From Colocasia esculenta (lineage: Eukaryota; Streptophyta; Magnoliopsida; Alismatales; Araceae), in the NCBI GenBank assembly GCA_014218235.1, contig JACBKR010000781.1, positions 558,001-622,000 on the forward strand: DNA of 64,000 nucleotides, read 5' to 3'. The notes beneath the pieces were generated by a model. That model saw nothing but the letters and a program-made list of their open reading frames with translations. It was not told the DNA's origin and did not search any database. The position numbers and the translations under genes were made by a program. Numbering within the stretch: the stretch's first letter is position 1; each line of letters opens with the position of its first letter. Shown one piece after another: positions 1 through 11,725 of this stretch.

Positions 1-148
1 TCCCCATTGATCTAGTTTTGCAGGGGGGCTTGTGCTTCTCAACTAGAGATTTCACTTCAAAACATCATTCATCATGTAAGTAATCTTCAACCCCTTCATA
101 TTTGCTGCTATTTTTCTATATGTATGTCGTTCCTTTTTAGCCTTGCAG

Positions 149-374
149 GAGAAGAAAAAAGGCTTTGAGACATGTGGACAATAGAGAGAAAGAAGGGGTG
201 TCTAAGATTCATGGCTGTACTGCAAGTCATGAATTACTTAACAAAGGGAAAAAAGGGTTAGAAGACATTTATAAAAGCTCCAAAGAGCCACAAAAGATAA
301 AACAAATAACTTCCAATCATATATTTAGTAAGCTCTTACATCATGATCTTGGAGACTCATACATCTTAATTTAA
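149..374 (+). other. exon-like open segment, unrecognised
   Basis: An open reading segment follows a good acceptor-like sequence (TTGCAG ending at 148) and runs to a stop at 372-374. It would encode about 74 basic, lysine-rich residues. I recognise no domain. An upstream segment (24-76) is also bounded by AG and GTAAGT, but joining the two gives stops in the frames I tried. It could be a 3' exon of a gene starting outside the window, or chance. Confidence 0.2.
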
Positions 375-1027
375 GAATATGTTACTTGGAATGCATACTA
401 ATTCTTTTTCACTCTATGTATTATGAGTACTTTCTGAACAGAACAATTGGATTACTTTGATTTTTTCTTTTTCCCCATTGGGTCATGGATCCTTTCATCT
501 TTATGCAACTATGTTCGTATGCAGGATGTTGTTGCATCAATGTGCTCTCCTCGTGGTATATTTTACAGCAGAACTTTAAACTCTTCGGTCTATCAGTGAC
601 ATTGGCTATGACATGGATTATATGCTTATGCAGAGTTGGCTCTATATTTAACTTGATGTGATATGAACTTGTCCTTAATTCAAGGAATCCCATTCTTAAA
701 GTCACATGATACTTGAATCAAGATTAATGCATATGGACCAATAATTCAGAAATGATTTATCATAATCTAATGGGCATTTTCAGTGGCTTGAATGTCATGC
801 TTAGGATTTCTTGGCTTTATAAGCTTGAACATGTACCCTTTGCATGCTTGCATCAGAACATTGTGTTGTTTTATTCATTTGAAATGACATTGAATTTTTT
901 AGAGGAATTGAAATCTCATGCTTGGTTGCCTGATAAAAAGATTATGTATTAGAGCTAATCACTACTTTGAGAATCTTAAATGGAATTTTATGATGTTGAT
1001 AATTCCATTTTTTCCCCCATAATGCAG

Positions 1028-1144
1028 GCCTGGGTAGCTCGAGCATATGAATATGGTATGGCCAACTTGATGGGCGTGGGGTTTCCAGTTGATGGGATAA
1101 CTTTTGATCCTAACTTGGTAAAGTTCCATAAGCATTCTCTCTAA
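1028..1144 (+). other. exon-like open segment, unrecognised
   Basis: This segment follows a TGCAG acceptor-like site (ending 1027) and encodes 38 residues beginning AWVARAYEYGMANL before a TAA stop at 1142-1144. The composition looks like real coding sequence, but I cannot assign a family. It lies 270 bp upstream of the glutamate-receptor-like fragment on the same strand. Whether the two belong together is unknown. Confidence 0.25.
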
Positions 1145-1410
1145 GGAGTTACCACTAACCTTTATCATTATATATATTCACTATTTTCATGTCAAGGGCT
1201 TATTATGGACAAAGAGAGAGGTAAGCTGGTTAAGGGTGATCAGTTTGGTTATATAATGAATCTTGGTGTATTTTTGTTTTGCTCACAGTAGTCCTTATGT
1301 TGTTTCCTTGCTTTTGAATATTCTATGTCCGTATTTTTTTTATGTATGAATACATATGAAATTAAAGACATCTAGTAACAAATGTATTTGATTGAATTGA
1401 TTTTATGCAG

Positions 1411-1511
1411 AGGAGAAGATGGTGAGTAACCTATCGAGGATGGTGGTCATCATTTGGGTGTTAGTGGTACTCACCCTGCAGTCCAGCTACACTGCCAGAT
1501 TGACCAAATGA
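1411..1511 (+). pseudogene. glutamate-receptor-like channel (GLR) exon fragment
   Basis: After an acceptor-like TTTTATGCAG (ending 1410) the frame from 1413 reads EKMVSNLSRMVVIIWVLVVL and continues through a SYTARLTK stretch to a TGA at 1509-1511. Plant GLR ion channels have a very similar block: a short SNLSR segment, a hydrophobic M3 helix rich in V, I, L and W, then the SYTA(N/S)L gating motif. In the family the chain continues for several hundred residues with the second ligand-binding lobe and M4. Here it stops right after the motif, and no other GLR exon was seen nearby. It is probably a decayed or transposed fragment, or an exon of a gene lying mostly outside the window. The family call is from memory of the motif. 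Confidence 0.6.
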
Positions 1512-1873
1512 TAGACCTGCTGTAGTTTCAACTCATTTTGATAACATGAGGGGGATGATCTACAACATATCAACTCATTTTGTTGGAAGTAGATTGTAGG
1601 AAGTTTTACGTTATATTGCTGAACAATGCCTTTTGTACATACGACAGAAATTATACTCTTATTACGAAATGATGCAACATTTTCTTATGCAATGGATGTA
1701 ATCATAATTTTCATGTATTTTCTTTTCTTGTGGTTAATGATGGATGTATATAGGTGGATTAATGATGGATGTATGATTAAACATAATGTAAGTGAATCAC
1801 ATAAAATTATGTATTATCTTAGATTGTATTATGAGATGGATGAAAATTGATAGCAAAATAGATATATATTTAT

Positions 1874-2292
1874 CACTATAACTATGAAGTATTTATAGGT
1901 ATGGTTATTGTAGGAAAAATTTGCTATGGTTAAATTCTTACTATTTACAGTTCAAAGTGTAACAATTGCAAATAAAAAAAGAATGAATAATTACAGTTTA
2001 CGTCAACAGTTAAACCCTTACGATTTTATTTGTAAGTGTTGTTATGTTTATGTTTATATTTTATATTACATTTACTTACGGTTATTTTACGTAAGTATAA
2101 AATTTTAGATTTACGGTTTATAATCGATAGTAACACTTACAATTGACAAATCGTAACTAGATCTATAGCATCGGTTGCTACGCTATCGCTTTATTAACGT
2201 AAGTAATTCCATAAGTATAAATCTTTACTTACGATTTTTCATGTAATACTTATGATTTTTTGCCGTAAGTATAGTCCAAATTTATTGTAGTG
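1874..2292. mobile_element. possible non-autonomous CACTA-type element
   Basis: The segment starts CACTA (1874) and ends TAGTG (2288-2292). Between about 2000 and 2280 it carries many copies of a short motif around CGTAAGT/ACTTACG in both orientations, as in the subterminal repeats of CACTA elements. The termini do not match beyond five bases and the flanking triplets (TAT and ATG) differ, so the boundaries are doubtful. No coding sequence. Confidence 0.25.
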
Positions 2293-3277
2293 ATGGTGTT
2301 TGAACCCTCAAGATGTTTATGGTTTTGTCTCTTTTTTTCTGAAAAAAACAAGATTGATCTTGGAAAAAAACGAGGATAGGTTTGTTCTTCAAAGATATTG
2401 GCACTTTCACTATCAATATATCCACTATCACAGATCTCATTTTTGCCTAACTTTGTCCATCTCCAAAGGAATATATTCTCTCTCTAAGAAGACTGAAAAT
2501 TTATATCCTGTGACTCAAAAGATGCCCTAGTAGCTAGTGTGGGAATTTGGCAAATATACTGTCCGGTAGCATTGCACCTTGGATTTGAAGCTATGAACTT
2601 TTCAGAGATTTGACACAACATAAAAGTGTTATCAGAAGTGGTGCAACATGACAGTTCAGAAATCATCTGGACACCTAAATTAAAAAAGGAATTCCAGTAG
2701 TAGTAGTGTTAGTGATCGCCTCCCACCACCCGAACATATATGCCAGAGTTCATTGCCTAAAATAATATCAGGACATTGGATTTACGAGTCAAACAAGCTA
2801 ATTAGTGTCGTTTCCTTTATATACGTGGGCTAATTATCTGGGGTCTCTCTTAATATTATAATAAGATCAGATATAGTGGTACAATTTTTCTTATCCTGGC
2901 CTGATATTTTTCCAACTCCAATATTTTACTATATTCCCAAAGAATGGAGAAAAGGAAGCGACCAGCATATGTATGACAACTTTGCCGTTCTTCCATCTTG
3001 TGTAAGAAAGTTCTTCCCTCTAGTCCTCATGAATTGCTCTTGACCGGTGAGCCAAGCCATTTTGCCAAAGTCCAGAGATACCGCAAGATACAAGTTTTCA
3101 GTCAAGAATAATGAGAGACCAAACTCTGCCTAAAATATAGTGCGCAATTTTCCAAGGTTAGCATTGTGAAAATAATTTTTCAAGACCTACTATCCATGCC
3201 ACTTGATCTCCCCACAGGCTAAGCTCAGATTTTCTCCCTGTAATAAGACACTCAAGAAGAAAGTCTAATCAATCGGA

Positions 3278-3302
3278 ATATATATATATATATATATATA
3301 TA
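3278..3302. repeat. (AT)n microsatellite
   Basis: Uninterrupted AT dinucleotide run of about 25 bases. Confidence 0.95.
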
Positions 3303-4219
3303 GTCGTAACAATAGATGACTTTTTCATGCAGGCAGACCTATGAAGTGATCTCTTTTACAAATATTTCTGGTGGGCTGCCGAGAAGTCAAGGTCATCTAT
3401 TTCAAATTTTTTTTTTTTTTATGCTTAGTCGTACCAAATATGAGCACAGCTGTGAGCATTACGAGGGAGTGGAAGACTCTCCTCCTCCTCAGAGCTATCA
3501 GCAATCCAGGGGGGAACAAGCTGCTGATCTCTCTCTTTTGGGCACATGAATCCTCTTCTACACTTGCAAGTTGCCTGCCGTGGTGACTTACGAGTTACGA
3601 CGAAGGAAAAGTCATCCGCTGCGTAATGGCACAACGTTACTCCAATAAAAAGCACCCAGCGAGTTACTTCTTGTCAACTTTTCCATGCTTGGATAGAAGA
3701 TTTACTACTACTCTAATAATTGCGCACAAACTTAACAGTTGGGTCTTCTGGGATTCTTCCTTTTACTAGTTCCTTTATTTGATTCTTGGCTGTTGTGTCA
3801 CCAATGGTATATCAATTTTGTGAACGAATTTATGATTTATTGATATAAAAATATATCGGAGGGAGGTGTTGCAGAATTCGCATCTCACTTCTTAAGATTA
3901 TAAGGGAGGAAATATTTACTTCTAACCCCTCCCCCACCCCAACCCCACCATCAAAAAAGGAAAAAAACAAAGACACACACTCATCTTTTGCAGTACTGTT
4001 TGCACCAAAGCCTGAAGTGTGCAAGCTTCATTTTTCGATCTCCTTCATATTTGCCAAAGTTTTTGCGCAAATTTAAGAGAAAATAAGATGAGAAGTGTCA
4101 TCATCGGCCGTCTTAGTTGCACCATCCTGACAGCACCATCGACAAGGACCCCAAATTGTTTCACCTTTGATCTAGATCTGCTTGAGTTGAATTAATGGTT
4201 CCCAAACTAAGAAACAATT

Positions 4220-4222
<3 letters not shown>

Positions 4223-4257
<35 letters not shown>
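4223..4257. repeat. (AT)n microsatellite
   Basis: Uninterrupted AT dinucleotide run of about 35 bases. Confidence 0.95.
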
Positions 4258-4260
<3 letters not shown>

Positions 4261-5031
4261 GGTGCGAATAAAAATCTGCACAGTTCATGGGCGAATAAAG
4301 AAATGAATGCAGCAAATAAAATTAACACATTGACAAAAAGCACACTCTGGGCCCTCCCACGGCAAGACATTTGAGCAACTCAGACTTGCATATGTCAACA
4401 AACAGGGTCAACGGAGACATCTGCAGCAATCAAGAGACGACATTTTAGGAGATGTGTCCATTTATCCAAAATCGGCAAGTGAGGACAGGGATGGGCTATA
4501 TCGGCTAGAGAGGTCAAAAATCGACCAAGAAGACGTGGAGCTGGCTGCGTTGAATTGGCCCAAGTTTGCATGGGCACAGGTTGGAAATAGGGGGCAGCTG
4601 GCGAAGCTAGCTAGCCAAGATCTGTTGTTCAAACACAAAGTTTCATTAATTCTCTGTTCACATTCCCTAGCTAACACACAGTCCTGCTCACTCAAGATCC
4701 ACCCACTCTGATCCAAGACATCCCACGGATGGCCGAATAAGAAATAGGTTTAGCTTAGATCTGGGAGGTTGCTTTCCTGTGAATCCTTGTGCAAATCAAA
4801 AAAGGAGTGATCATTCAAGATTACACCGAAAGGAATTAAAAAGTTTTGCGAGTCCACTTCCACGGCCGGGTGGCCGCAGGTCATACTCAGAGGAGGAAGA
4901 AAAGCGCAACCCACTTGCATAAAATATTTTTTTGAAGGTTATATATAGTTGGGTTCTTCTTGAAGGGTCCAAATCACAGTGCTCTCACGATGAGGTCTTC
5001 TAGTCTGATTAGGAAGGATAATTATGTTAGC

Positions 5032-5056
5032 ATATATATATATATATATATATATA
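5032..5056. repeat. (AT)n microsatellite
   Basis: Uninterrupted AT dinucleotide run of about 25 bases, immediately before a 56-bp tandem duplication. Confidence 0.95.
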
Positions 5057-5066
5057 CAATTAATAA

Positions 5067-5176
5067 GATATCTTGCATTAGAGGCCTCTTCCACAAGAGT
5101 ACTTTAGTCAACATGTTAATATGATATCTTGCATTAGAGGCCTCTTCTACAAGAGTACTTCAGTCAACATGAATGT
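5067..5176. repeat. 56-bp tandem duplication
   Basis: A segment beginning GATATCTTGCATTAGAGGCC at 5067 recurs at 5123, giving a period of 56. The two copies differ at only a couple of bases over their first ~49 positions, so the duplication is fairly recent. Confidence 0.9.
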
Positions 5177-5271
5177 GATATGAATTGTTAGTACATAAAT
5201 CAGACTCCTGAGAAGTTGTAAAAGAACATGTTAAAGATGTTCCCAAATAAGATCATTCGGTGAAGGAAAGG

Positions 5272-5319
5272 CCAGATGATTCCAAAAATTTCAGTCCAGA
5301 TGATTCCAAAAATTTCAGT
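5272..5319. repeat. 24-bp perfect tandem duplication
   Basis: A 24-base unit beginning CCAGATGATTCC occurs twice head to tail (5272-5295 and 5296-5319) without mismatch. Confidence 0.95.
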
Positions 5320-5860
5320 CACGTCATATACACGGCTCCAGGTATGTGATGTACTACTAGCCTTTCTTGTTCATAAGAGTTTACAGGACGCCTTAGATAT
5401 ATATTAATAACGTAGTCGTACTTCCTAATGATCGTTCACCACATGATTAACGCTAGTTTGCCTCTTCCATCTCACATATGGGCAATGTAGGGGATGCACA
5501 ACGTACGCGCTTAAGGGTGGACGGAGCACTTCGCCGCCCCTGCCATGGATGGGCCTTTCCGGGGAGTACTCCTCACTTCTATGTGCAAAAAATCCATGGA
5601 CCCATGCAGGACTTGTGACTCCAATAACTATATACCCTCCTTTCCTATCCCGTGAAAGTTATTAAGTACCTCCCACTTGTGATGCACTAGTGGCAAGGAA
5701 TTTCCCCCCACTTTTTGTTGCCAAGTCCAGGATATATATATAGATCACCCACCAAAGCCATGATTAATCATAATAACACAAACGATAACTAGTGTTGCAC
5801 CAGGCAATAATAATAGCGCAGTCATGGGGAAGGGAGTGGCCCCCTTCACTAGCTTTAATG

Positions 5861-5883
5861 CTCTCTCTCTCTCTCTCTCTCTC
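5861..5883. repeat. (CT)n microsatellite
   Basis: Uninterrupted CT dinucleotide run of about 23 bases. Confidence 0.95.
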
Positions 5884-8800
5884 CCAACACAGCACACACA
5901 CTTGAAAAGTTTAGCTAATTGCTCTTAAGTGGGGGATTGGATTGATCAACTTTGCATCAGGGCCAAAGGGCGTCAAAAGATCAAACAGTCTTCAGGGGGA
6001 GACGTGGAGGGGGGTTTGAAGGGCTGCTGAGCATTTCTGCGGTCCGCACTAACACAGTTGGGTTTAAAGATATAATTATCAAGAACTCCCCAATTAGTGG
6101 GTCAGCGTAATCCACTTGCTATGTGCATCAAAAACCAGTGGCAGGGAACGCCTCATGTTTCCACCCTTGTTTCTCCCCTAGTGGAAAGAGAATAATATGT
6201 TTTTAAGGAGGTGGATGAGAGGGATATCATCCATGGTGAGAATAAATGCCTACGGAAAGATTTAGGCCAAATGGGTTTCATCCACTTTGGAGAGACACAG
6301 GGAGTGGCAATTAGTTTACATGATATTCCTTTGTCTCAAGCAAGTGGGGTCTCCCTTGCTGCTGTTTTGCTGAGGTAGTGATGACTATGAGGATGTGTTA
6401 CTATACATGTGTGTCGTTCCTGCAATCAACAAGTGGTAATGGGATTCATGCCCAGTGGGGGAGAATATAAGGGTGACCAGGAAAAAAAAAGGGGTGGAAA
6501 AGGTTGGGATGATGGCTTTCAAAAGAGTGCTGGAAAGGTGAGGGGATGTAGTGGTGGCTTTTGGGGATCCCCCCGCCAGCTTCACCCTGCCCTCTGTAAG
6601 CAAAATGTTCTCAAACCTTTAATAATGATGATTCTTAATCAGAGATCACAACAGGGGACCCCCATCCACTTTGGACATTCCCCTGGCTGTCCACCCTCCC
6701 CAAAATCTAAAGCTGATGTGAGAGCCCTGGCCCCCAAGCAGTGGTCTTTGCAGTGGCCTGTAAGCATAAGCATCCCCCGGTTGCCTTCGGCGCTCGCCTG
6801 CAGTTGTTCTGTTGTTCTTGTGAGAACCTTGATGAAAACATCGATGCGTGAGTATGAGATGGAAAAAGTGACATATATATGGGGGACCCCGGGAGGAATC
6901 CTCCCACAGCGCTGCCAAATCTTTGCGTTATATACGGGTTATATTTTCACCAAAGTTGCTCACTTGTTGACTAGCTACTTGTCAAAAGCAATCTGTCGGT
7001 TTGCAAAGCCTTCCTTCCTTTTTCTTTTCCGTTGCTTGTGATGGCTTCCTGATAGATTTTGCACTTGGAAAGAAAGCCACAAATTAAGGGGGAGAGATTT
7101 GTACGTCAGGCCACTCTCGACATGAAGGCGTGCATACTTACGTACTCCCCATTGAGCTGCGCATTGCCCATGAAAAAGTTGGAACAGAATACGTCTGCCT
7201 TTCGACAGAAGAAGACAAAGTTCTATCCATCCATGCCGAATCGTGCTGGGCTTTCGTGATGCAAAGTTTGTGAAGAACGTCATCGTTATCAAGTGCCCCT
7301 CATGACCATGTTTCCCCCCCCCCCCCTTTTTTCTGAAACGCAGTGCTGTTGCCTCGACCTAGCCACTGTTGTTCAGAGAGAGTAGTGCCATGAGCTTCTT
7401 GTTGAGGCACTTCATTCATTCGAGCTAGTAATTATATTGGATCTTCCTTCGCTCTCCCGGATGATATCTCAGACGGACCATTCTGCCAAACTAAATGGAT
7501 TGCATTTTTAAAGTGATTGAGTTGGATCGCAATATTTGCCACCGAACATGGAGCTGCTGGCTAACAACTCTGGCTAGTCCTCCGGGGTGGTAGAGAAGCT
7601 GCCCTCTGCATCTAGAACACTGGTATTAACTGCGGCAGATGCAGAGGAAAACTGTCAAATGGAGACCGGCCGGGGTGATAAATTTCTATATTCATGATTT
7701 TGTTATCTGTAGGTGCGTTCGCCTCAGGACCAGCACTTGGGCTTTCGTCATGCTCCAAGCCCAAAGAGAAGATCTCAACGTCTCCGTTAGGCCCACATTT
7801 CGTATTTGAACATGACCAAGCGGATGAAAGCGGACTCCCAATTCGACCCAAACCAGGAAGGTTATGGGCCGGGCCAATCTCTAACTTTAGTGCAACTCAG
7901 ACGCAACCGAAGCCCATTTCCTCTTTCCACTTTATAAAGAGCTATGTTGCACCTTGCTTATGCTACGCTGTCCAACGGCGTTTTTCTTTTTGGAGTCTTT
8001 TTAGATTATGACAAAACAGACATGTCTATATAGTTCCATCGTAATTTAGGTGATTATATATATATTTATAAAAGTTGATATACCTTGATTGAGTAGAACG
8101 TATATATGCAATTATTAGTGTATACAATTTTTTCCCCTTTAACCTTTTGACCTGTTCAATTGACGATTTAAATATATGAACAAATATTTTGTAAGGAAAT
8201 TTGTTGCACCGGTGTAACAATTATAACTGATGTTGAAATCCGGCAATCTTGGATTGCTTTTAGGCTCTTAGCCGAGGTGGTCCTTCTTATTAGGAGAACC
8301 TATTAACTTCAAGTTGGGAGAGCCCACAAGAAGTTGATCATGCTAGGACCAATAATGTGTGTTTACCTAGGCTGACTGACTCTACTAAACTGGAATATTG
8401 AAGAAAATGCCTTAACAAGTATAACTATATAAATTTAGATAAAGCAAATTCTAACCCAATCCCCTTACTCAAATTTTAGAAAAATAGGTTATGAATTTTG
8501 AGAATCTGATCTTTAGATTTTTGGCCCTCACTTTCATTGGGTTGAACTAAAGTCAGAAATTTTGATCTAGACTAGTGTCAGTTAGAAAGAAATTTTCATC
8601 TAAATTAGTCTGACTCATAACTTTTTGGTTGTTTCATAGTCCAATCCAACCCTATGATATATTACCTGCTTTAGAAAAATTCTCTAAAAAGTGCCTCACA
8701 ATTTATACATCACAACCTCGTATATATATACATCCCGATAATATTATCTCAATTTTTGATATGGGATATTTTAGTTCATTCCTGTTCCATCCCTCATACG

Positions 8801-9131
8801 TAGTGATAATTCCATTCCGTTAGTAATTCTATACTGATTTTCTAACTAGGTAATCTTTTTTGACCCAGAGAACCCTCTCCTCCTGCATAGCACGTGAAGT
8901 CACTACATATTGTAAGCAACCTAGATATATGTGAAACTGATTGTTAGCTGAAGATGTGGGTGGTTGAGTTGGCCCAAATTGATCGGAAGTGGGTCAGGCC
9001 GAATTTCGACAAACATTGCCCAAAGTACGTCTAAAGTTTGGCCAAATTTTGGGTCGAATTTCCATTTGGGTCACCCCACCAACCGAGAATGTCATTTTCT
9101 TTCTTTGCTCCAACGCCAACCACTTTTAATA

Positions 9132-9317
9132 AATCGGGATCCTCTCGCCCCCCGCAGGAGGGGGGGGGTCAGTACAGTGGGGGGGGGGGGGATTTTTCAT
9201 TTCACTTTTCAAATATTCTTTTTTTTGATATTTTACACAAGGAGATATATGAAAAAATCTCCCCCACCCCATGTACCGACCGGCCCCCCTCCTGCGGGGG
9301 CGAGAGGATCCCAACTC
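9132..9317. mobile_element. Mutator-like miniature element (MITE), 186 bp
   Basis: The same 9-bp sequence CTTTTAATA flanks the element (9123-9131 and 9318-9326), as expected for a Mutator-type target duplication. The ends are inverted repeats: a block starting GGGATCCTCTCGCC near the left end is mirrored near the right end, and both arms continue into C/G-rich runs of about 30 bases. The AT-richer middle has no coding capacity. The outermost 4-5 bases of the two ends do not match perfectly, so the ends could be off by a few bases. Confidence 0.75.
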
Positions 9318-9520
9318 CTTTTAATACACACACGCACACTCTCTCTCTCTCTCTCATACACACGCGGAAAGAGGATTAATGGGCAGGATCCTAATTAAGC
9401 AAAGAACAATCACTGCTAGGCAGAGATTATACTTTCCTAAATAAGATGATCACGTGCGTACGTGTATACACTGCTACAACCAGCTGCCATCCTTTGGCAT
9501 ATGATTTGCGAGAGTACAAG

Positions 9521-11620
9521 TGTGACGGACCAAGCCATTCAGACCCGCTAACCCATTAGCAAGCCTGAATCGAGTCCGCCTCCCGCGAACGGGCCGAAGC
9601 CTCGCAAGGGATATCGAACCACGAATCCAAAGAAATATAAAGGAATTAAACTCAAACATTCATAAGATCTGTCAATCTCACAAATATTTACATGAATGTA
9701 CATAGTCATAGCACAACTATAGTCAAACTACAACAGAACCTGGGGCATACCCCGAGGTGTACAACAGTAAAGTAGAACTACACTGCTGGTGGTGCAGACC
9801 CTCCACTGGACGATGGTCGCGAAATCTCCGGATCTCCCTCACCTGGTAGGAGGTAGGGGTGAGCCTCACGTGTCACTGGCTCAGTAGGGAAACTCCCTAG
9901 AAACCGAGCAAACCAACACAAGTAGCAAAGCAGGAAATGCTACACTAACAATTTATAACAATATAGGCAGGATGTAAAACTGTAAGAATAGCTTACCACT
10001 TGCCGCTTAACAGGAACAACATAATTAAATAAACGGCAACAGCAAACAAGTGTACGAGCTACTGTAGGAAAACGCCATACTCGAGCCACGTCAACTGGTT
10101 CGCGACACCAGTAACTGATCCGGACAAACCACACAGGACCATCTCTCAGTCTCGCAGCCACGGACGAAAGGTCCAGCTGCCGCTCCACTAAACAAGTACA
10201 AGAACTGTGGAGTCCAACTAAACCACCACAACCTGCAAGTCACACACCTCGCAGGCCCATGCCTAGCACCTTTAGGGACTCTGGCCTGAGCTCCCTAAAG
10301 TGAGACACTGGAAAACAGGACTAGCTGGGGTCCAGTACGTCTACTGGTGTCCGTCTCCCCCAACTACGAGCGCGCTACAAGCGACAACACAACTAACTCT
10401 CTAGTCGCTGTCCCACTGCCGTCTTTCCCTCAGCCGGACGTACTACTCAACACTAGAGTGAGGGTGTCCAGGAAGACGACAAGACCTCGTCGGTATCTAG
10501 TACCGGGACAAGCCCCGAGCACTCACGTGCCTGGCTCACACAAAACCTGGGGCTCCCAACTGAAGAGGTATCCACGGAAAGCGTCAAACTACACACTACG
10601 TACACATAAACTACGTGCGCAACGCTCAAGCCACATGAAACCTTCTCGTAAATCGCGTGAACAACAAGTAAACTACACACCACACGCTCCTCGAGCGACG
10701 AGAGTGCCAAAGCACCTCTTCCCTCACCATATACATGAACTGTACTAAACAGATAATTCTACACCAACATTTATACTTGAAAGACAATATTCGGCTGTTG
10801 TCGCGGCGGCGCGATAGACCGCCTTCAGAACGCGACGGTTCAGGGTGTCGCGACCTGGTCGCGACTCCCACAGCGACCGCGACAGCTGGTGCGATCCCTG
10901 TCTTGAACCCTTCAATCTAATCACCCCAATCTCTTTATAATTATTAGTTCATAGTCCGTTTTCATGCTTTAATGTGTTCCTACACATGCTATCTACACTT
11001 TAGAAAGCAGGAAACACATTAACCACTTCACACGAGAAATTCACGGATCATAACACAGGAAATCTCCCTACCTTCGCGAAGAACGCGAAGATTGAAGCTC
11101 GTACGAGGTTCCCTCCACTCCAAGCAACGTCCTCGCGGTGGAAGCTCGTCGAACCAAGCTCTAGCAAGTCAAATCGCCAAGAAATCTCCACAGCAAATCC
11201 CCCTGGCCGAGCAGAGCTTTCACCAGCTCTGTTCTGCTAGGGTTACTTAAAAACATAACGCAGTTAAGAACGCGACGCTCTTCATGACCGCGACCTAAAC
11301 ACGACACTCTTGGCTGTCGCGATAAGCCTGCTAACGTCACCCGAGCTCCCAGCCTGCGACACGCGGCAGACATGCACACGTTCACTTAAACCGACGGTGA
11401 CATGAACACGACGCCACGGTCTGTCGCGATCATAACGTGACGCCCCTCACTGTCGCGATCAAATCGCGACCCTCAAATCGACCGCGTTAAAAATCGAGAA
11501 ACAGAGAACACTTTGGGCAAAACCTCAAAACCTGCAGGATCACCTGCTACACACCTGTCATCGGCCATACACTGGCCTCCACGTCCACACAAGAACGATC
11601 CGAACGGTCGGAACGTTACA
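9521..11620 (-). repeat. R1 3' LTR (2,100 bp)
   Basis: Begins TGTGACGGACC and ends GGAACGTTACA on the plus strand, matching the copy at 26266-28291. It contains a GC-rich island with many TCGCGA motifs (about 10795-11480). It also has a donor-like site (minus strand CGAAG|GTAGGG at 11071) and an acceptor-like site (minus CTACCAG|GTGAG at 9843). Confidence 0.95.
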
Positions 11621-11725
11621 TTACTATCACCTAAAAAGAAATTTCGTCCTCGAAATTAAAATCAAAAGCCAATCATCACAATTCTAATTTAATTAACATG
11701 ATACTATCACCTAGAAGAACAAAAT

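Larger units (their letters stand above)
2293..9122. other. intergenic region, no gene recognised
   Basis: No convincing gene was found on either strand. Open frames here (the longest is 210 codons at 6409-7041) have no recognisable domain and sit in low-complexity or mixed sequence. The region holds AT and CT microsatellites, two short tandem duplications, and a C-run at about 7313-7326. It may contain promoter sequence of a gene I could not identify. Confidence 0.6.

Noticed and set aside
6409..7041. 210-codon open frame on the plus strand
   Set aside because: No domain, no neighbouring exon, and composition unlike the real genes here; an overlapping minus-strand frame is equally open. Treated as chance.
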